The position numbers and the translations under genes are program-made. 64,000 nt of DNA from Colius striatus (lineage: Eukaryota > Chordata > Aves > Coliiformes > Coliidae), in NCBI RefSeq assembly GCF_028858725.1, contig NC_084773.1, positions 5,198,350 to 5,262,349 on the forward strand, given 5' to 3'. Below, piece after piece: positions 29,529 through 42,347 of this stretch. Positions within the stretch are counted from its first letter, which is position 1; each line of letters begins with the position of its first letter. The notes beneath the pieces were generated by a model. That model did not search any database, was not told where the DNA came from, and saw only the letters and a program-made list of their open reading frames with translations.

Positions 29529-29606
29529 GAGGATGTGGCAGTGCTGGGTTAAGGGATGGACTTGAGGACCTCAAAAGTCTTTTCCAACCAAAGATTCTGT
29601 GATACC
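29529..29606 (+). mobile_element. CR1 LINE, 3' end fragment (5'-truncated)
   Basis: The sequence GGCAGTGCTGGGTTAAGG, then TGGACTTGAGGACCT, TCTTTTCCAACCAAAG and ATTCTGTGAT follows the avian CR1 3' tail closely, including the terminal 8-mer (ATTCTRTG). Only about 80 bp remain, as is usual for these 5'-truncated copies. The orientation is plus. It is the clearest single sign of a bird genome in the window. Confidence 0.88.
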
Positions 29607-29610
29607 TGGA

Positions 29611-32600
29611 GGGCCACCATAGGTCCTTGTCATCATCTTTGTGGCAGCAGTAAATCACATCATTAAATTGCAATAACTAGACACCAACATTGTGGCTCAA
29701 AATATATATTTTTGTAATTTAGTGTCAGCTCAAACTTTACAGTGAAAGCACAACTTCAATCAAATGGAAGGGAGAAGTGATCTGAATTTACTTACCTGTA
29801 TCCCACCGTTCCAAGAGGGCCCAATCTGTGCATCTACTTACTCTAATGCTCCAGGTAGACTCAGATGATGTTTCAGATAGTTATTACTAAATAACCTTAT
29901 TCCTTTATTAACAACTTATTTCTTCAGCTGTGCTGTTGTTACATCATTACAGACACTGTTTCCTAGTTACTTTGGTCAGAAGAACCAGCTGTAAGAGAAG
30001 TGGGCATTCACATTAGACACAGCAGCCTAATCACAGGTAATCAGCTCAGGTGTGTCATCATCTGAGATGATCCCAATTGCAAATCTATACCATCATGGTC
30101 TTCGACTTCCTCAAGTTTTCTTTCCTTCCTGTTTCTTTTTATTCCTTCTACATTACTCCTCCAAATTTTTCCTTTCAATCATCTAAGAGTGCCAACTCTT
30201 TTGATCTGCTCTGAAAACCTTCTGCACGTGCTCATCCCTTCCTGGCTGTGTGAGCCTCCAGGGAACAAGAAAAACAGCACTGCAAAGAAAATACTTCAGT
30301 ACTGCCCTGAGAAGGGACAAAGTGCAGACAGTACCTGAAAAGCCTTAATGCAGCAGCAGGTTCCTCAGCAGTTCTGTGTAGGAACTGCAAAGTAAACATG
30401 GAATCAGAGAGCATTTCCCTCTATTTCAAAACAGCAAGTGACACCAGCTGCTTCTCTTTGCAAAAGCAGTGAATCAATTTCCACTTCTGATGGTCTTTGG
30501 GGTTGTCAGCCACACTCTTGCTCCCTGGAGAAGTAGGTGCCACTACTTTGTTACACAGAGAAACAGGAGGATTGACCTTAGACTGTCTGCTTGGATATCA
30601 ACCTTAACTGCTCAGTTTGACTTTAGAAACCATATTTTTTGCCTCCTGTGCTGACCTAAATACAGCAACATTTGATTTACAAACACGTCAGGGGAAAACT
30701 GGTTTTGCCCTCACCATACATTTCCCTTTCTCTTCCCAACTGAAGTCTTCCAATATATTTGCTTTACCCATATTATAGAAACTACTTTTTCACACAAAAT
30801 ACTTCAGTCATGTGCTAGAATTCATAGGCTTGTGGGTGAGCTTCATAACCCACTCTTTAAGTGGTCACCATTGAATAAATTTATATTAGATTCAAAATTT
30901 GCATTTAAAAACATTTGAAACGCTGCTGCTTTGATTAATGTCTGTAATGTTACTTAATTCAGGCTGACAAGGAAAATTGTTGTTGTTACAGTTTTGTTGC
31001 TACAGTTTATCACTTATAAAATAGAGAAAAACTCACCTCTTGTGATATTCTTTTTCATTCCACTGCCTTATTTTCCATCAGACCAGTTCCTCTGTGCACC
31101 TGCTCTCTATTGCCATTTGTCTGATCAATTATCCTCACTTCTCCTCTACAGGCTTTGACAAGTTTCTCTTCCTTCTCCAGCTTTATCCTCATTATCTGCC
31201 TTGTGTGGCTTAAATCTCCACCCTAGATATACTGGCTTTTCTCAAAACGAAATGACACAGAAACTACCAATAAACAGTCTTAAATAGAGTAACAATAAAT
31301 AGCAGACACCTGGGCTATATACCAGTTCTTAGAGAATTTAAAACTTGATCAGTTTTCAGAGTTTCAGCTGGGAGGTCTGGGTTTCCATGTGATATGTACT
31401 CCCATGGATAAAAGCCCTTATTTAAAGAGACTGTTGACAGCCTTATACTCATTATCTCACTTAGATAACACAGTTAGAAATTATTATCAATTTAGAATCC
31501 AATACAAATTCTAAGGAGCATTTTCTGTATGTCAAAATATCACATAGGTGTGTCTGGTTATTTTTTTCAACATCAGAAGTGCCTGGTAGTATAATGCCAT
31601 AATTAATTCTTCTCAGGATTTCCACAATTATTATTCTTCTCTTGTCCTGCTTTCAGTTTGTTGAGCCTTGCTGAAAAAATCCTGCTGTTAGGCTTAAAAC
31701 ACATCCATGCTTCATCACTCACGGAGCTTTTAATATGGAGACTCCACAGATTTTTATTAGCAAACAAACCAAAAGAAGATATATAATCCTGACAAAGACA
31801 GGTCTGAGTGCTCCTTGAGAGGTTATAGTAGACTGAGACGGTCCAGCCTGAAAATGCATGTGATACCCAGTATTGTGTTCAGTTTCCTTCTCTGCCCAAC
31901 ATTCATGTAACCTTTCCAAGTCTTTCAGATTCTCAAAGGCAAATAAACCCTTGACTGTGAATCAGAGTAGTCTCACTACTCTACTTTCACCATCTCATAA
32001 GACTGGTAAGGGTTGGAGCAGAATTATGGCATGGGTATTTTAGAAAAAGCACAGAGGGTACGTTTGGCAGCACAGAGAGGCAGAGACTTAACAGGCATTA
32101 CACACCTACATGAGGCACACCATTTGTCCTCTTTCTCAAGGAGGCAGAGAAGAGGAGGGAGGAAAATACCTAAAAGTAATTTGGCACAGAAATATTTATA
32201 AGCAATTGCACACTCTTACATTTTCATCAGCAATCCTTTGCTTTCACACATACCTAAAACATATTGCACTTATTAGATATCCATTTGATTCTTTTGGCTA
32301 TCTTTAAAAGCGATCCATTCTTTATATTTAGCCAAGAGAAATGAAACCAGGTATGTAGGTATGGTAATTTGTGGGTGTCCTGACAGATATGGCCTCACAT
32401 GTTCCACCTCCTGTTATATCTTTTTTTTTTTCCTCCAAGCATGTTATTAATGTCTATGAGTCATTTCATTAATCCAGAGGGAAGACTAGAAAACAAGTGA
32501 ATAAACACCCTGCTTCACAAGCTTCTGTCTGCACTGTTTACTTCTCTGCTAATGAATGAACAGTTAAAGAATTATGGTAATTGGGGACATTCAAAGGGAC

Positions 32601-35600
32601 ACTATCTCCTCTTTGTCAACAGCTGCTGCCAGGGTCTGCCAGTGATTACAGTAACACTATCAGAGGATGATCTCTGAATGTGCACTCCCAATGTCAGTGT
32701 AAATACCACAGTCCAGGAAAACAGTGGAAAGGAACATATATGCAAGTCAAAAGAAGAGCACAGGAGCGTTTTACATGACCACACCTTTCCTATTAAAAAG
32801 TTATTTAAAGAAGGAGAAACACAAACCAGCTGTGCTGTCAAACACAGGACCCTGTCTCCAGCAGCACAAGGTCAGATCTCTTACATTCACTGTGCTCAAA
32901 CTCAGCACAGGCTCTGGTTCTGCAGTTCCCTCTGTGAGCACGGAGAGGGCTCTTCATTTATCATAAATGTGGCAGGCAACTGTCAGAAATGTCCTACTCC
33001 CCCCTCTATAGCTGTCAGGGTGATCCTATCTCTAGTGACATGAATAAAGATAGAAGACAAAGAACTAAATGAGAAACAAATTACTGTAGCCTGAGTTTTG
33101 CCCTCCAACGCAGGAATTACAGGATTTACAGGAATTCAAGGTCTCTGCCATCATGGAAGCCTGGGTTTTACTTTTCCTTGCAGTTCTACAGCTGCAGAGA
33201 CAGACACAGGTGAACTGATGTGCAGTTCAGTGTGAACAGCCCACACTCCACCCTGACTCCTTTCAGATTTGCAGAATCAATTTTCTCTTGCCTGCCTCTA
33301 AAGCACACCCTGAGTGAAACCATAGCACTATTATTTCAAACACTGTAAGGTGTTTACTAAGCCCCTTCCAACTTCCAAGGGTAGAAATATTGCACAGTTT
33401 CTTCATAATACAAGTATTTAAGGTCTGCATTTAACATTCTAAATAACATTCAGATTCTTTTCAAAACAAGGCATGACACCAAGTCTGCTTGTACACTTTA
33501 TATACTCTGTCCCCTTTGTTGCTACAGATGCTCAGATTTGGGAATTTAGTCTAACATTTATATTTCTGCACTTGGGTGCATAGCTGAATACACTCTCCTC
33601 TGATCTGCTTTCAAAGAGAATCTATTAATTTCTACATCAAGTAGGGCTGATGTTCAAGCCCCGTGATAAACATACACTCCAACAGAACATGCAATTCAAC
33701 ATTTGGCCATTCCCTCATTTCTTGGTCCCCTTGCATAATGAGACAGCAGCTTCCATGTCTCCATCATGGGAGTGATATGTATTTCCACTTTTGTGACAAT
33801 GGGTCACTTATGAGGTTTTTGTCCCTGGAAATTGTCACAGAGAAATGCCTGACTACAGTTGGTTCAAACACTTGCAGAAATTGCCGTCTACCTCTCTGTG
33901 TCCTTCTAGATGAGAATATGCTGTCTATCCAGGCTGGACATCATTGCTCTATGACACTGCCACAACACATTCACTCGTGTCACCTGGACTTCTCAAGACT
34001 TATAAAGATGAGCAGCCAGCCTCCAAACCTGGTCTGAGCTCTGACAACAAACATGTTGACACCTCTGTGGTTGGCAGCATTTCAGATCAAGGCTTAATAT
34101 TTTACCAGGCTCCTTGATAGCTTGTGACACACATATCAACACAAAGCTAGACATGAAACCACACTACATTTACTGGCAAGTGAGAACCTTACTTTAATGG
34201 TGCTGTGGGAAGTAAAAAACAGTGAACCTGACAAGAAAAGCTCAGACTGAATTTCTGGAGGCTTTTCTCCAGAATATATATCTCCACACATGTAAATATA
34301 TATTTGCCTGGTACTTTTGAATTGAAAGCATTTGGGCACAATACTTAAAAGTACCTGCATGTGTCCTTAACTTTAGGATATACAACTTCAAAGATGTAAG
34401 CACACAAAACATGGAAATCATCATCAGACAAACAGAAGACTGGCATATTTTTTTCTTAAAAAAACCCCAAACCAATCATTTTGGTGGAATGGTATTTCTG
34501 ATTAATTGAAATCTGAGTTAAATTTCTCCATTCCACTCATTTATGCAACAGTTAATTCTATTCAAGCAAGCTCAAGGTTTTCAGTTGCCTGGATAGTAGT
34601 AATTAGATTCTTCTCCATTATTACTTCAACATATGCAATCATACCCATCACACAAATGCCAACTTTCTTTTTAATAAATATGAACTTTCTCTTCACTGGA
34701 AATATTTTTCTGAAGTTAGAAACAAAATCTGCTCCAAAGGTAAATACAAAGTCTCAGGAATCCTGCAAAGAAAAGTTTGAGGCTTAAAAGAAATGCTTTA
34801 AAACTAATTTTCTTAGTACAGAGTACCACCACCATTTAGGTTTCATATAGAAATAATATAACTCTTAGAGTATGGTTATGGGAAGATTTGATGCAATGTG
34901 TGTGTGCCTATACACCAATGAGTGCAGATATGCTATGAAAATGAAGGGTATTAACAAAGTCAATCACTTATTATTACTGAGTTCTTGCTATCTGGGAATA
35001 GAATTGTTGTAACTTGAGACAACTGAAGCTTCAAGTGATAGATGCCTCATGACACAGAGTCGTGTACTTTTGGAGCTAATGATTGCTTTCTAGCTAGTTG
35101 TTCCAGGATCCTCGAGGAACAGATTAAAACCCAACTCTGTGCAGGAACAACAAATTAATTGAGAAAACATTTGATAGCTCTACTGAGTGCTAGCCAAGGT
35201 TTGAGCTGGATGCAGAGAATCTATTACAAAACAAGGAGGCAGACCTAGCTGAGTCACTTTAAATCAGGAAATTCAATTCCTTCCTACTCCTTAGATTTAA
35301 AATATCCTACAGCAAAATGCTTCTGTAAGATTTCTTTTCTTTTATATCTAGGGAAGAAACTCAGTCCTGCAGTCAAGTCTCTCTAAAGGAAGGACTTGTG
35401 ACTTCCAAGCAGTGGAAAATATATCAAACTAACAAGATGAAGGAGAAGAAAATCAAAGGATTTAAAAGGAAGACAACTAGACCACCTCATTCTACTCTTT
35501 GTAGTTAAATGAAGTATTCCACACAAAGACTTAAAAGCCAGAAGTGCATCTGCCTCTAGAAGTCTCAGTGAGGCAAGCATGGCAGCGGTGCTCAACACAT

Positions 35601-38600
35601 CATCAAGCAGGGGGCTTCTATGACCATGAGGGAAGATCAGTATCTTTCTGACTTATCTCTAAAGGAGTATACCCACAGCCCACTCTTAAAAAGGAAGAAA
35701 AAGTATTATGTTCAAGCTGAGTCAACTTCTTTGCAGAGGTCTTCTGTTATCCTCAGAGGGATATTTTTCCTACTATTACCCATGGCTTGGAACTTCCCTC
35801 CTGACCTTTTGCATGCACCATAGTTTCTTGTTTCCTACCAGTTAGTGGGATTCCTTGAAAATCTTCCACCACTTTACACCACAGAAAGTTCAGAAATGAA
35901 AGGTGGTACAACTGTAAATGAGCCAAAAAAGACAGAACTCTTGCATCCTGGAATGTCAGCCCTGGGACAATGAATTAGATTTTTATTCAAGACAAAAGTC
36001 AATCACATAGTGATAAAGTGCAAGACAATGTCTGAAAGCAAAAAAAGGAAGTTAACTTCATCTGGACAAGGTTTCTGCAAGCAGAAAGGAGCTCACTCAG
36101 GCAACTTTGGGAGAGGATAACTGAATCTACAAAGTGTATTTGTTCAGTTATTAGTTGCTCTAAGGGCCACTTATTTGGTGTGCTAACAGCATTTACTCAA
36201 AAGTCTCATTTATAAACACCAAGCTGATCCTTGCTTTAGACTACCTCAGGAAAAAAATGGAGTCTGTATTACATATATCTATCTTTAGAGAAACATACTT
36301 ATTTCTGCATCCAGGAACTGCCCTGGATTGGAGAAGCAGCTAATATCCTGCCCAGAATTTCCTTGACGATTACTCAAGTAATGCATTTTTATTTTAACAA
36401 ACCTTAGTCCTCCTCCTCCACCAGTATTTCTCTTCCAACACATTCCATTCTAAATTTAGCCTTTTGAGAAGTTTCTTTTCCAGATCAACCCACTCTTTTT
36501 CACATTTAAATAATCTGCAGGTTTTTTAAAGAGCTCAGCCTTAGCAGGTGTTTCAGTAGCTAAGCAATAAGAAATCTCTTGAGAACGTCTTCCATGTTTC
36601 CCAAATGGATTAGCCTGGAAGTTTTGGGAAAACAATATTACACAAAATAACCATGACATTTAATTTCAAAACTGGAATGAAACTCCTAAGACAAAAAAAA
36701 CCCAAAAAGGCACAGTTCCAAAAAGAAACACTGATGCTCACTGTTAACAAATAAAGAAGGTGCAATACGAAACAGTTGTTACACTTGAATGCAGCAAAAT
36801 ACAACAGAAATAAATTTAGAAGCTTGCTGTCAAAGCAGCAGGGACTTTACAAGTAACTTGGGCCTGCAACCCCACACAGCTAAAACATGCTTATTTTCAA
36901 ATCTGGAAGAGGAACTGAAGCAAGGCCAAGATACCTGTGTATAACATCTTAAAGTACCACCCCTCCTCAGACAAAAGACAACCTGGGCCCTTCATATCAC
37001 CTTGAGCTACTTGAAAACTGCATTTTTTCCTCTTTTGACAGCTGGAAGCTAAAAATGCAGCAGCACATTTCAGCAATTGCTCCTTTTTGCAGTATCACGT
37101 AGCATGAGGACACACACTAACAACGATGCCTCTGTGCCCTCATGCACTTAGAGAAGACCTAGGAGATTGTGGCACCTGGCAGATTCATGAGGCAGGAAAT
37201 TTTGCAGTAAATGTTATACCAGGCCTTATTTGCAGATTTACCAATACAGATGTTCATCTACAGTCAGAGGGTTACCTTCCGCATTTCCCTAGAGGGCAGG
37301 TACATCTTCTTTCTCCAGTGGTAAAAAAGACTACTAAAAAGTTCAATCCATCCTGCTATGTCTGTACAGGGGTAGCACTTGCAGTAAAAAAAAAGATGGA
37401 ATAGAACACAACAGCAAATGTTTCGTATCTTATTCTTCAACATGACATATCATTCTCCATTTCTATTCCCTTTGCCCCATTAAATTCTTCTAACCACACA
37501 GACTAAAACAACCCATCCACCCTATTTTAAAGCAAAGTATTTTCTTCTTCAGTGCAAAGATTTCAGAGAAACATTTCTTCAGCAAATGTTATTACCTAGG
37601 ATTGGTTTAACCTCAGCTTCCCAGATGTGACTTGCATTTAAGTATTTGAAGTAAACTTGTTTGTTAGCTTGAAAAGCAATTTAACTTTTTTTTTCTTTGA
37701 GATTTTTGAGCTCTCTCTCTTCCAAGTTTGTTTCTTTTTCTTCACCTTGTTTATGCTCTCTAAAAGAGAATTAACTCTGTTAATTCTCAGCTACGGCAGC
37801 GCCACTACTGAGAACAGACAGGTGAAGAAGGGAAACACTGCAACCCAGGAAAAGAGAATTCTGCTATTTCCACAAAACCTCTCCAAAACACACACTCTTG
37901 GAAGAAAGGAGTTTTCCCACATGTAAATTAATTCCCTGCTTGCCTTCACTCCTTTGTCCCTGTGGTTTGTCAGCAAGTGGGAAAGGACACTGGTGAACGA
38001 GCTGGGGTGCGTCCTCAAGGACAAGTTTTCCTCCCACTAAGTACAGCTGAGCTGGCTCCCATGGCTGGCTTCATCCTGAGGCTAAGTGTGCAACTATATT
38101 AAAGCAGCTGGACACACATTAACGTCTCTTCCCTACTTTAACATAGGTTTAAAAAAACCCACACATACTTATGATTATGCACAAGTAATTAAAAGCTTCA
38201 TTTCTCTCCTCCTCACTGCAACTTCCTTTTCTCAAAAGCACCTTTGTCTAACCATGGGCCAAATAAAGTCTGAATTGAAAAGAGGACGGGAAATTAGATC
38301 AAACTGAGTATGCAGCATTCTCATTATCCCTCATGTCAGACAAGTCAGAAGCAGTTACATAATTGGGCCTCTAGACTCTAGGCAGTGAAGTGTTAAAGAG
38401 AGAAAAGCAATCCCAGGACTGCATGCTGGGGTTTCACAAATAGAAAAACAGAGAAGTAGGCCAAGAGCCTACCACTAATGTTGGTTTTTAACTGTACCAT
38501 GTAAAAAAAATGTACCATGTCCATCGTATGGCACATGTGGTCGAAGAGGTAAGAAAGTGTGTAGTGCCAGAAATGGAAGAGTGAGGGAGGGAATTTGATC

Positions 38601-38897
38601 TGTGCTTGTGTATTCACTTGTGTGTGAATCAGAGAAAGTGCACTTGCGAGTGAGCAAGCACGAATACGTGTGTGAGAGCAGCACAGTGCAGAGAAACACA
38701 AGGGGAGGCAGCAGCCCATAAGCAATTGCTATGAAAAGGAATGGGGGTGGGGAATTGAGCACAGTCCTTATTTAGCTTCTGCTGTAAGAAAAATAAATAG
38801 ACCTTTTAGTCTGTGTTCTCCTCGAGGCCTTCTCTATTGACCATTCATTTCTTCTTTTCCTTCCCGGCTCTTTACCTCCTCTATATGGCTGATGAAT
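29611..38897. other. Non-coding stretch, nothing recognised
   Basis: About 9.3 kb of AT-rich DNA without a supported exon. ORFs are short and unrelated to known families. It is either intergenic or intron 1 of the gene that may start at the CpG island. Small features only: a 10-bp direct repeat around an A-run at about 38502-38529 and AT-rich runs near 34272-34312. Confidence 0.6.
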
Positions 38898-38905
38898 ATG
38901 CAAAT
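38898..38905 (+). promoter_or_regulatory. POU octamer ATGCAAAT
   Basis: A perfect octamer is followed directly by GCATAAT, forming a compound POU-type site about 200-300 bp from the CpG island. If the island drives a minus-strand gene, the site is just inside the transcribed side. A single octamer in 64 kb can arise by chance. Confidence 0.3.
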
Positions 38906-39245
38906 GCATAATCAGTTCTATAACAGCCCATCCTTTCTAAAAACAGGCTATAAATTTGGATCCTGAGCAGCAGGTTCTAAAGAGACTATTATACTATATG
39001 GCTGAGGGAACAGGCAAGGCCCAAATACCACCACTGGCTCTTTATAATGCGTGTGAACGCAGCTAGAAGACGGGCCCTTCATATAACGGAGCTGTCAGCC
39101 AGAAATCCGCTTCCCAACGTGCACAGGGATCTCACCAGAGGCTCCTGCGGGGCACGGCACACATGCTAGCAACAGGCAGAGCTTCTGGCGGCCTTCGGCG
39201 GGAGCACTACGGTGCCCCGGCACCGAGAGCCGGCGGGCCGGGCCC

Positions 39246-39509
39246 GTGACAGGAGCCGGGCCGGGCCGTGCCCCGCCGCAGGGCCCGGGGCTGTGACTGG
39301 AGCCGGGCCGGGCCGTGCCCCGCCGCAGGGCCAGGGGCTGTGACTGGAGCCGGGCCGTGCCCCGCCGCAGGGCCCGGGGCTGTGACTGGAGCCGGGCCGG
39401 GCCGTGCCCCGCCGCAGGGCCAGGGGCTGTGACTGGAGCCGGGCCGTGCCCCGCCGCAGGGCCCGGGGCTGTGACTGGGGGCGGGCCGGGCCGCCGCAGG
39501 GCCCGGGGA
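39246..39509. repeat. Alternating 47/42-bp GC-rich tandem repeat (89-bp dimer)
   Basis: The core CCGTGCCCCGCCGCAGGGC starts at 39266, 39313, 39355, 39402 and 39444, giving spacings of 47, 42, 47 and 42 bp. The long type carries GGGCCCGGGG and an extra GGGCC before the next unit; the short type carries GGGCCAGGGG and lacks it. The unit of amplification is therefore a two-part 89-bp block. Partial units flank the array on both sides. The length probably varies between individuals and may be miscounted in assemblies. Confidence 0.95.
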
Positions 39510-39538
39510 CGCGCAGCCGCCGCGGGGGCTGCCGGAGC

Positions 39539-39552
39539 CCAGCAGGGGGCGC
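39539..39552 (+). promoter_or_regulatory. CTCF-type core motif
   Basis: The plus strand reads CCAGCAGGGGGCGC, which matches the vertebrate CTCF core consensus at every informative position. It lies in the CpG island between the end of MAPKAPK3 and the presumed next promoter, a typical insulator position. Binding is not shown by sequence alone and would depend on CpG methylation. Confidence 0.65.
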
Positions 39553-39561
39553 CGCGCCGCC

Positions 39562-39570
39562 GGGGCGGGG
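39562..39570 (+). promoter_or_regulatory. GC box (Sp1-type)
   Basis: GGGGCGGGG lies 10 bp after the CTCF-type motif in the CpG island. It supports promoter-like character but is common in GC-rich DNA. Confidence 0.4.
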
Positions 39571-39800
39571 AGGCCGCGCGCGGTGGGGGGTGGCGGCGGG
39601 GCCCGAGGCGGCCGCGCCGGGGGGAACGTCCCGCGGCCCCGTGAGGGCTGGCAGCGAGCACAGGTCGTGGTACGGCACCACTGCGCCGCTTCACGCACGC
39701 AGCGTTAAAACAAAGCCAGGGCTCTCGGGCCCCGCTCTCCCCAGCACAAGGGCAGCACTTGGAGGTCTATAAGCCGCAGGTCGGCAGCTTCCCGGCTCCT

Positions 39801-40734
39801 AAGGACTTGTCTGTCTGCTGCAAGAGGAGTACAAAGACCTGAGCACGATGCTTGCGTACACTTCCACGTCTGCCGTGTGGAGGCCTTCCTCGGGTTCCCA
39901 CTGGGCTTTACAGTGTTCCTGGACGCTGTTGCTGCAGGTAGAAGGCAAGAACTGTTAGTCCTAACGTAATGAGATGGCGTTGCCCTTGCTCTACAGGGAC
40001 TGAAAGCTGAGCGTGCTGTGCCCATGTGCATCGCCCCAGCTTCTGAGCTGCCGTGTGGTAAAGACTGGAACCCCATGGAAAGCTGCTCAGGAGCAGACAT
40101 GTGTCTTCAGGTTCCACACTGAACCGATAAGCAAGAAGGCACCTGCTGGAAACTGCGAGCTCCTGCACAAATCTTGTGCAAGACAGATGCAAAAATGTGG
40201 GTTACAACAGTTTCAACATCACACTGCCAAGGCAGCCAGGTCACTGCCACTGCTGCCCTGTCAGCCAGGAGAGTGGGAGCAGGTACCACCCTGATGGGGC
40301 ACAGAGTGGGAAGGCACAAGTGAGGCACATGAAAAAAATGTGAATAAAGGGACAGAAACCTGGCTCTGTCTCTAATCCAAAGTGTTGCACACTGAACATG
40401 TCATAACTTCATTGTATTATCATTTACAGGTAGTGAATACTAGTTGCATGATTCATAGGAGTAATATGCCAAAACAGATCTATACAGGACATGATATAAT
40501 CACAGATACACCCAGACAAACATGAAATAATTTAAAAACGCATCTTTAAAAGAGATTGATTTTTAAAATATCCCTTGTAATTTACAAAAAAAGCTCCAAG
40601 TTGAGTAGCCTTTGCATGTGGACATCTTTGAACACTTTCCTTCTGCCTTTTCCCATCACTTTCAATACAGAAGCACCTCACAAAGCCAACACAAACTGCA
40701 GCATCTCAACAAAACAGGGGTGACAGGAGGAAGG
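39801..40734. other. Spacer between MAPKAPK3 and the CpG island
   Basis: About 0.9 kb separates the predicted MAPKAPK3 cleavage site from the GC-rich island. Base composition falls off gradually from the island. Overlapping short ORFs occur on both strands but none resembles a known protein. Confidence 0.6.
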
Positions 40735-42347
40735 AGCGTTGTAACATGATTTATTAAAATCAGTTTATAAAACTCTAGGACCAGTTCACAGAGAAGAATG
40801 GAGGTCTCATCCAGTACTTCGAAGATGGGAACAGGGCTCCTCAGACAAGGTCCAAAGCCTTGAGCTGATGTTTGTTGGAGGTAGAGACCTATGTGGCAGT
40901 CAGATCTGACAGTTCAGATCCTCTCTGGAGCCTTGTTTTCAACATTCTACCGAGCCTCTGTGTGCCTACAAGCACTCTGTGTGCCTACCACAAAGTGGGT
41001 TTTGCCCGTATCACTGGAAGCACGTCATTTTCATTCTAGACCCTGATAACGCTTTCACAAACATTTGCTTCACCTCAACTGCAAAACAACCCAAAATACA
41101 GTGAGAGGAAACACTTTGATCACAAAGTTAAACAGGGCAGCAAACCGTGGCTAGGATCCCATAAAACAAGAAGTAGAAGAGGGACAAAAACCCAACAGGT
41201 AGATATATTTATAGTTAGCCTCCCTTAGGTGGTGAAAATCTTTGGATCCAGAAACATTGACAAAACACTGCAAATTAAGTAGCATCCTCCCCCTACCTGA
41301 CCAGGAAACAAACTGACCCCAGCACCCCAACATTTGCTATCATCAGCACATCTTAGGCACAGGATCTGGAGGTAATTACCAGAAGGAATGCTGGCAGACC
41401 CCAAGGTCCGTTCAGAGAACATGTACTTGCCACTTCTTCTTGAATTGAGAAGTGTCTCTTCTACAGCAGGCTCTTGTATAAAATTGCATGTCCAGTTGCA
41501 TGCCCTAGAGGTTGTGGATCTAAGAGGAATGGCAATATTCTCTGCAGGATGCTTTCAACTAATCAAATCCGTATTAAAACTCTTCACATAAAATATCATT
41601 TAAATTAAAAACAATACAGTGGCATAGACAAGACACAGTGGTTAGAGCTCAGAAAGCTTATGTGTTATCAAATGAGAATCCACAATAAACTCAAGTCCTT
41701 ACATGAGACTACATGTAGACTTTATGAAAATGGAAATACATGGATGCTTCTTCCTGTAACAGGAATATCTGTATAGGTGATATTCTGCAACTATAGGAGG
41801 TAAGCTTGGAAATATTGACTATTACCATTATAACGTGAAGTGCTGTCCAGATGCATCCTTGATGGAAATGCACCTGTGCTACTTGGATAAAGAGCAGGAA
41901 CATTTTTCTCATTCCTCAATACTTATGTTTGAACCACAAAAACATTCCTAGCAGAACACTTGGCATGTTTCCTATTCCCAAGTTTCAAATGGTAGCAGAA
42001 GTTCCTCATGTCAATGGCCGTGAAAGCCTCAGTGCATTAGTATGCTGAGACTGCCTCCTGTTCTCTCCTCTGACACAGTTAAAGCCAAAACAAAAGCCCA
42101 TAACAATTCTGGTACTACTGCACCTTACCTAGCAATATGCAGCAGAATCATGTCATTTACATCAGCCTTTAAAAGCAAAGCCCTGATTCAAGTTATAAAA
42201 ATGCAATCTCCCACACTGCTCCCTCTTTGCAGGATAGCTTCTTCACAGTCTCCTTGCCTTTGTGGTACAGACTGAGTTGATCGTAGATGATTTTAAATTG
42301 TTCCTTTTAACTTTTACCCTCCACCCACAGGTCCTTGGCTTCTCTTC
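40735..42347 (-). other. MAPKAPK3: MAPKAPK3 3' UTR (predicted)
   Basis: This is non-coding sequence from the stop codon to just past the first AATAAA on the minus strand. I found no earlier AATAAA or ATTAAA after the stop, so this extent (about 1.6 kb) is the simplest prediction. ORFs in it are short and unrecognised. A short direct repeat at about 40943-40979 (CTCTGTGTGCCTAC twice, 19 bp apart) is the only other structure noticed. The exact cleavage site is inferred. Confidence 0.65.
40750..40755 (-). terminator. MAPKAPK3: MAPKAPK3 poly(A) signal AATAAA
   Basis: The plus strand reads tttatt here, giving AATAAA on the coding strand about 1.6 kb after the stop codon. The sequence just beyond it on the minus strand is pyrimidine/GT-rich (CTCCTTCCTCCTGTC), as expected of a downstream element. 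Cleavage is expected around 40725-40740. Confidence 0.65.

Larger units (their letters stand above)
39095..39780. promoter_or_regulatory. CpG island, candidate promoter of the gene downstream of MAPKAPK3
   Basis: This is one of only two strongly GC-rich stretches in the window and the only one not explained by a transposon. It is dense in CG dinucleotides and includes a GC box and a CTCF-type motif. In mammals DOCK3 follows MAPKAPK3 on the same strand, so a minus-strand DOCK3 promoter here would fit synteny. A consensus-like donor (CTG|GTGAG, intron starting at 39135 on the minus strand) could end a leader exon. However, I found no peptide resembling the DOCK3 N-terminus. Long open frames on both strands are a by-product of the GC-rich repeat. 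Gene identity is inference only. Confidence 0.5.

Noticed and set aside
39095..39772. ORFs of 109-199 codons, proline/alanine/glycine-rich, on both strands
   Set aside because: They are translations of the GC-rich dimeric repeat in different frames; the repeat period is not a multiple of three and no known protein is matched.
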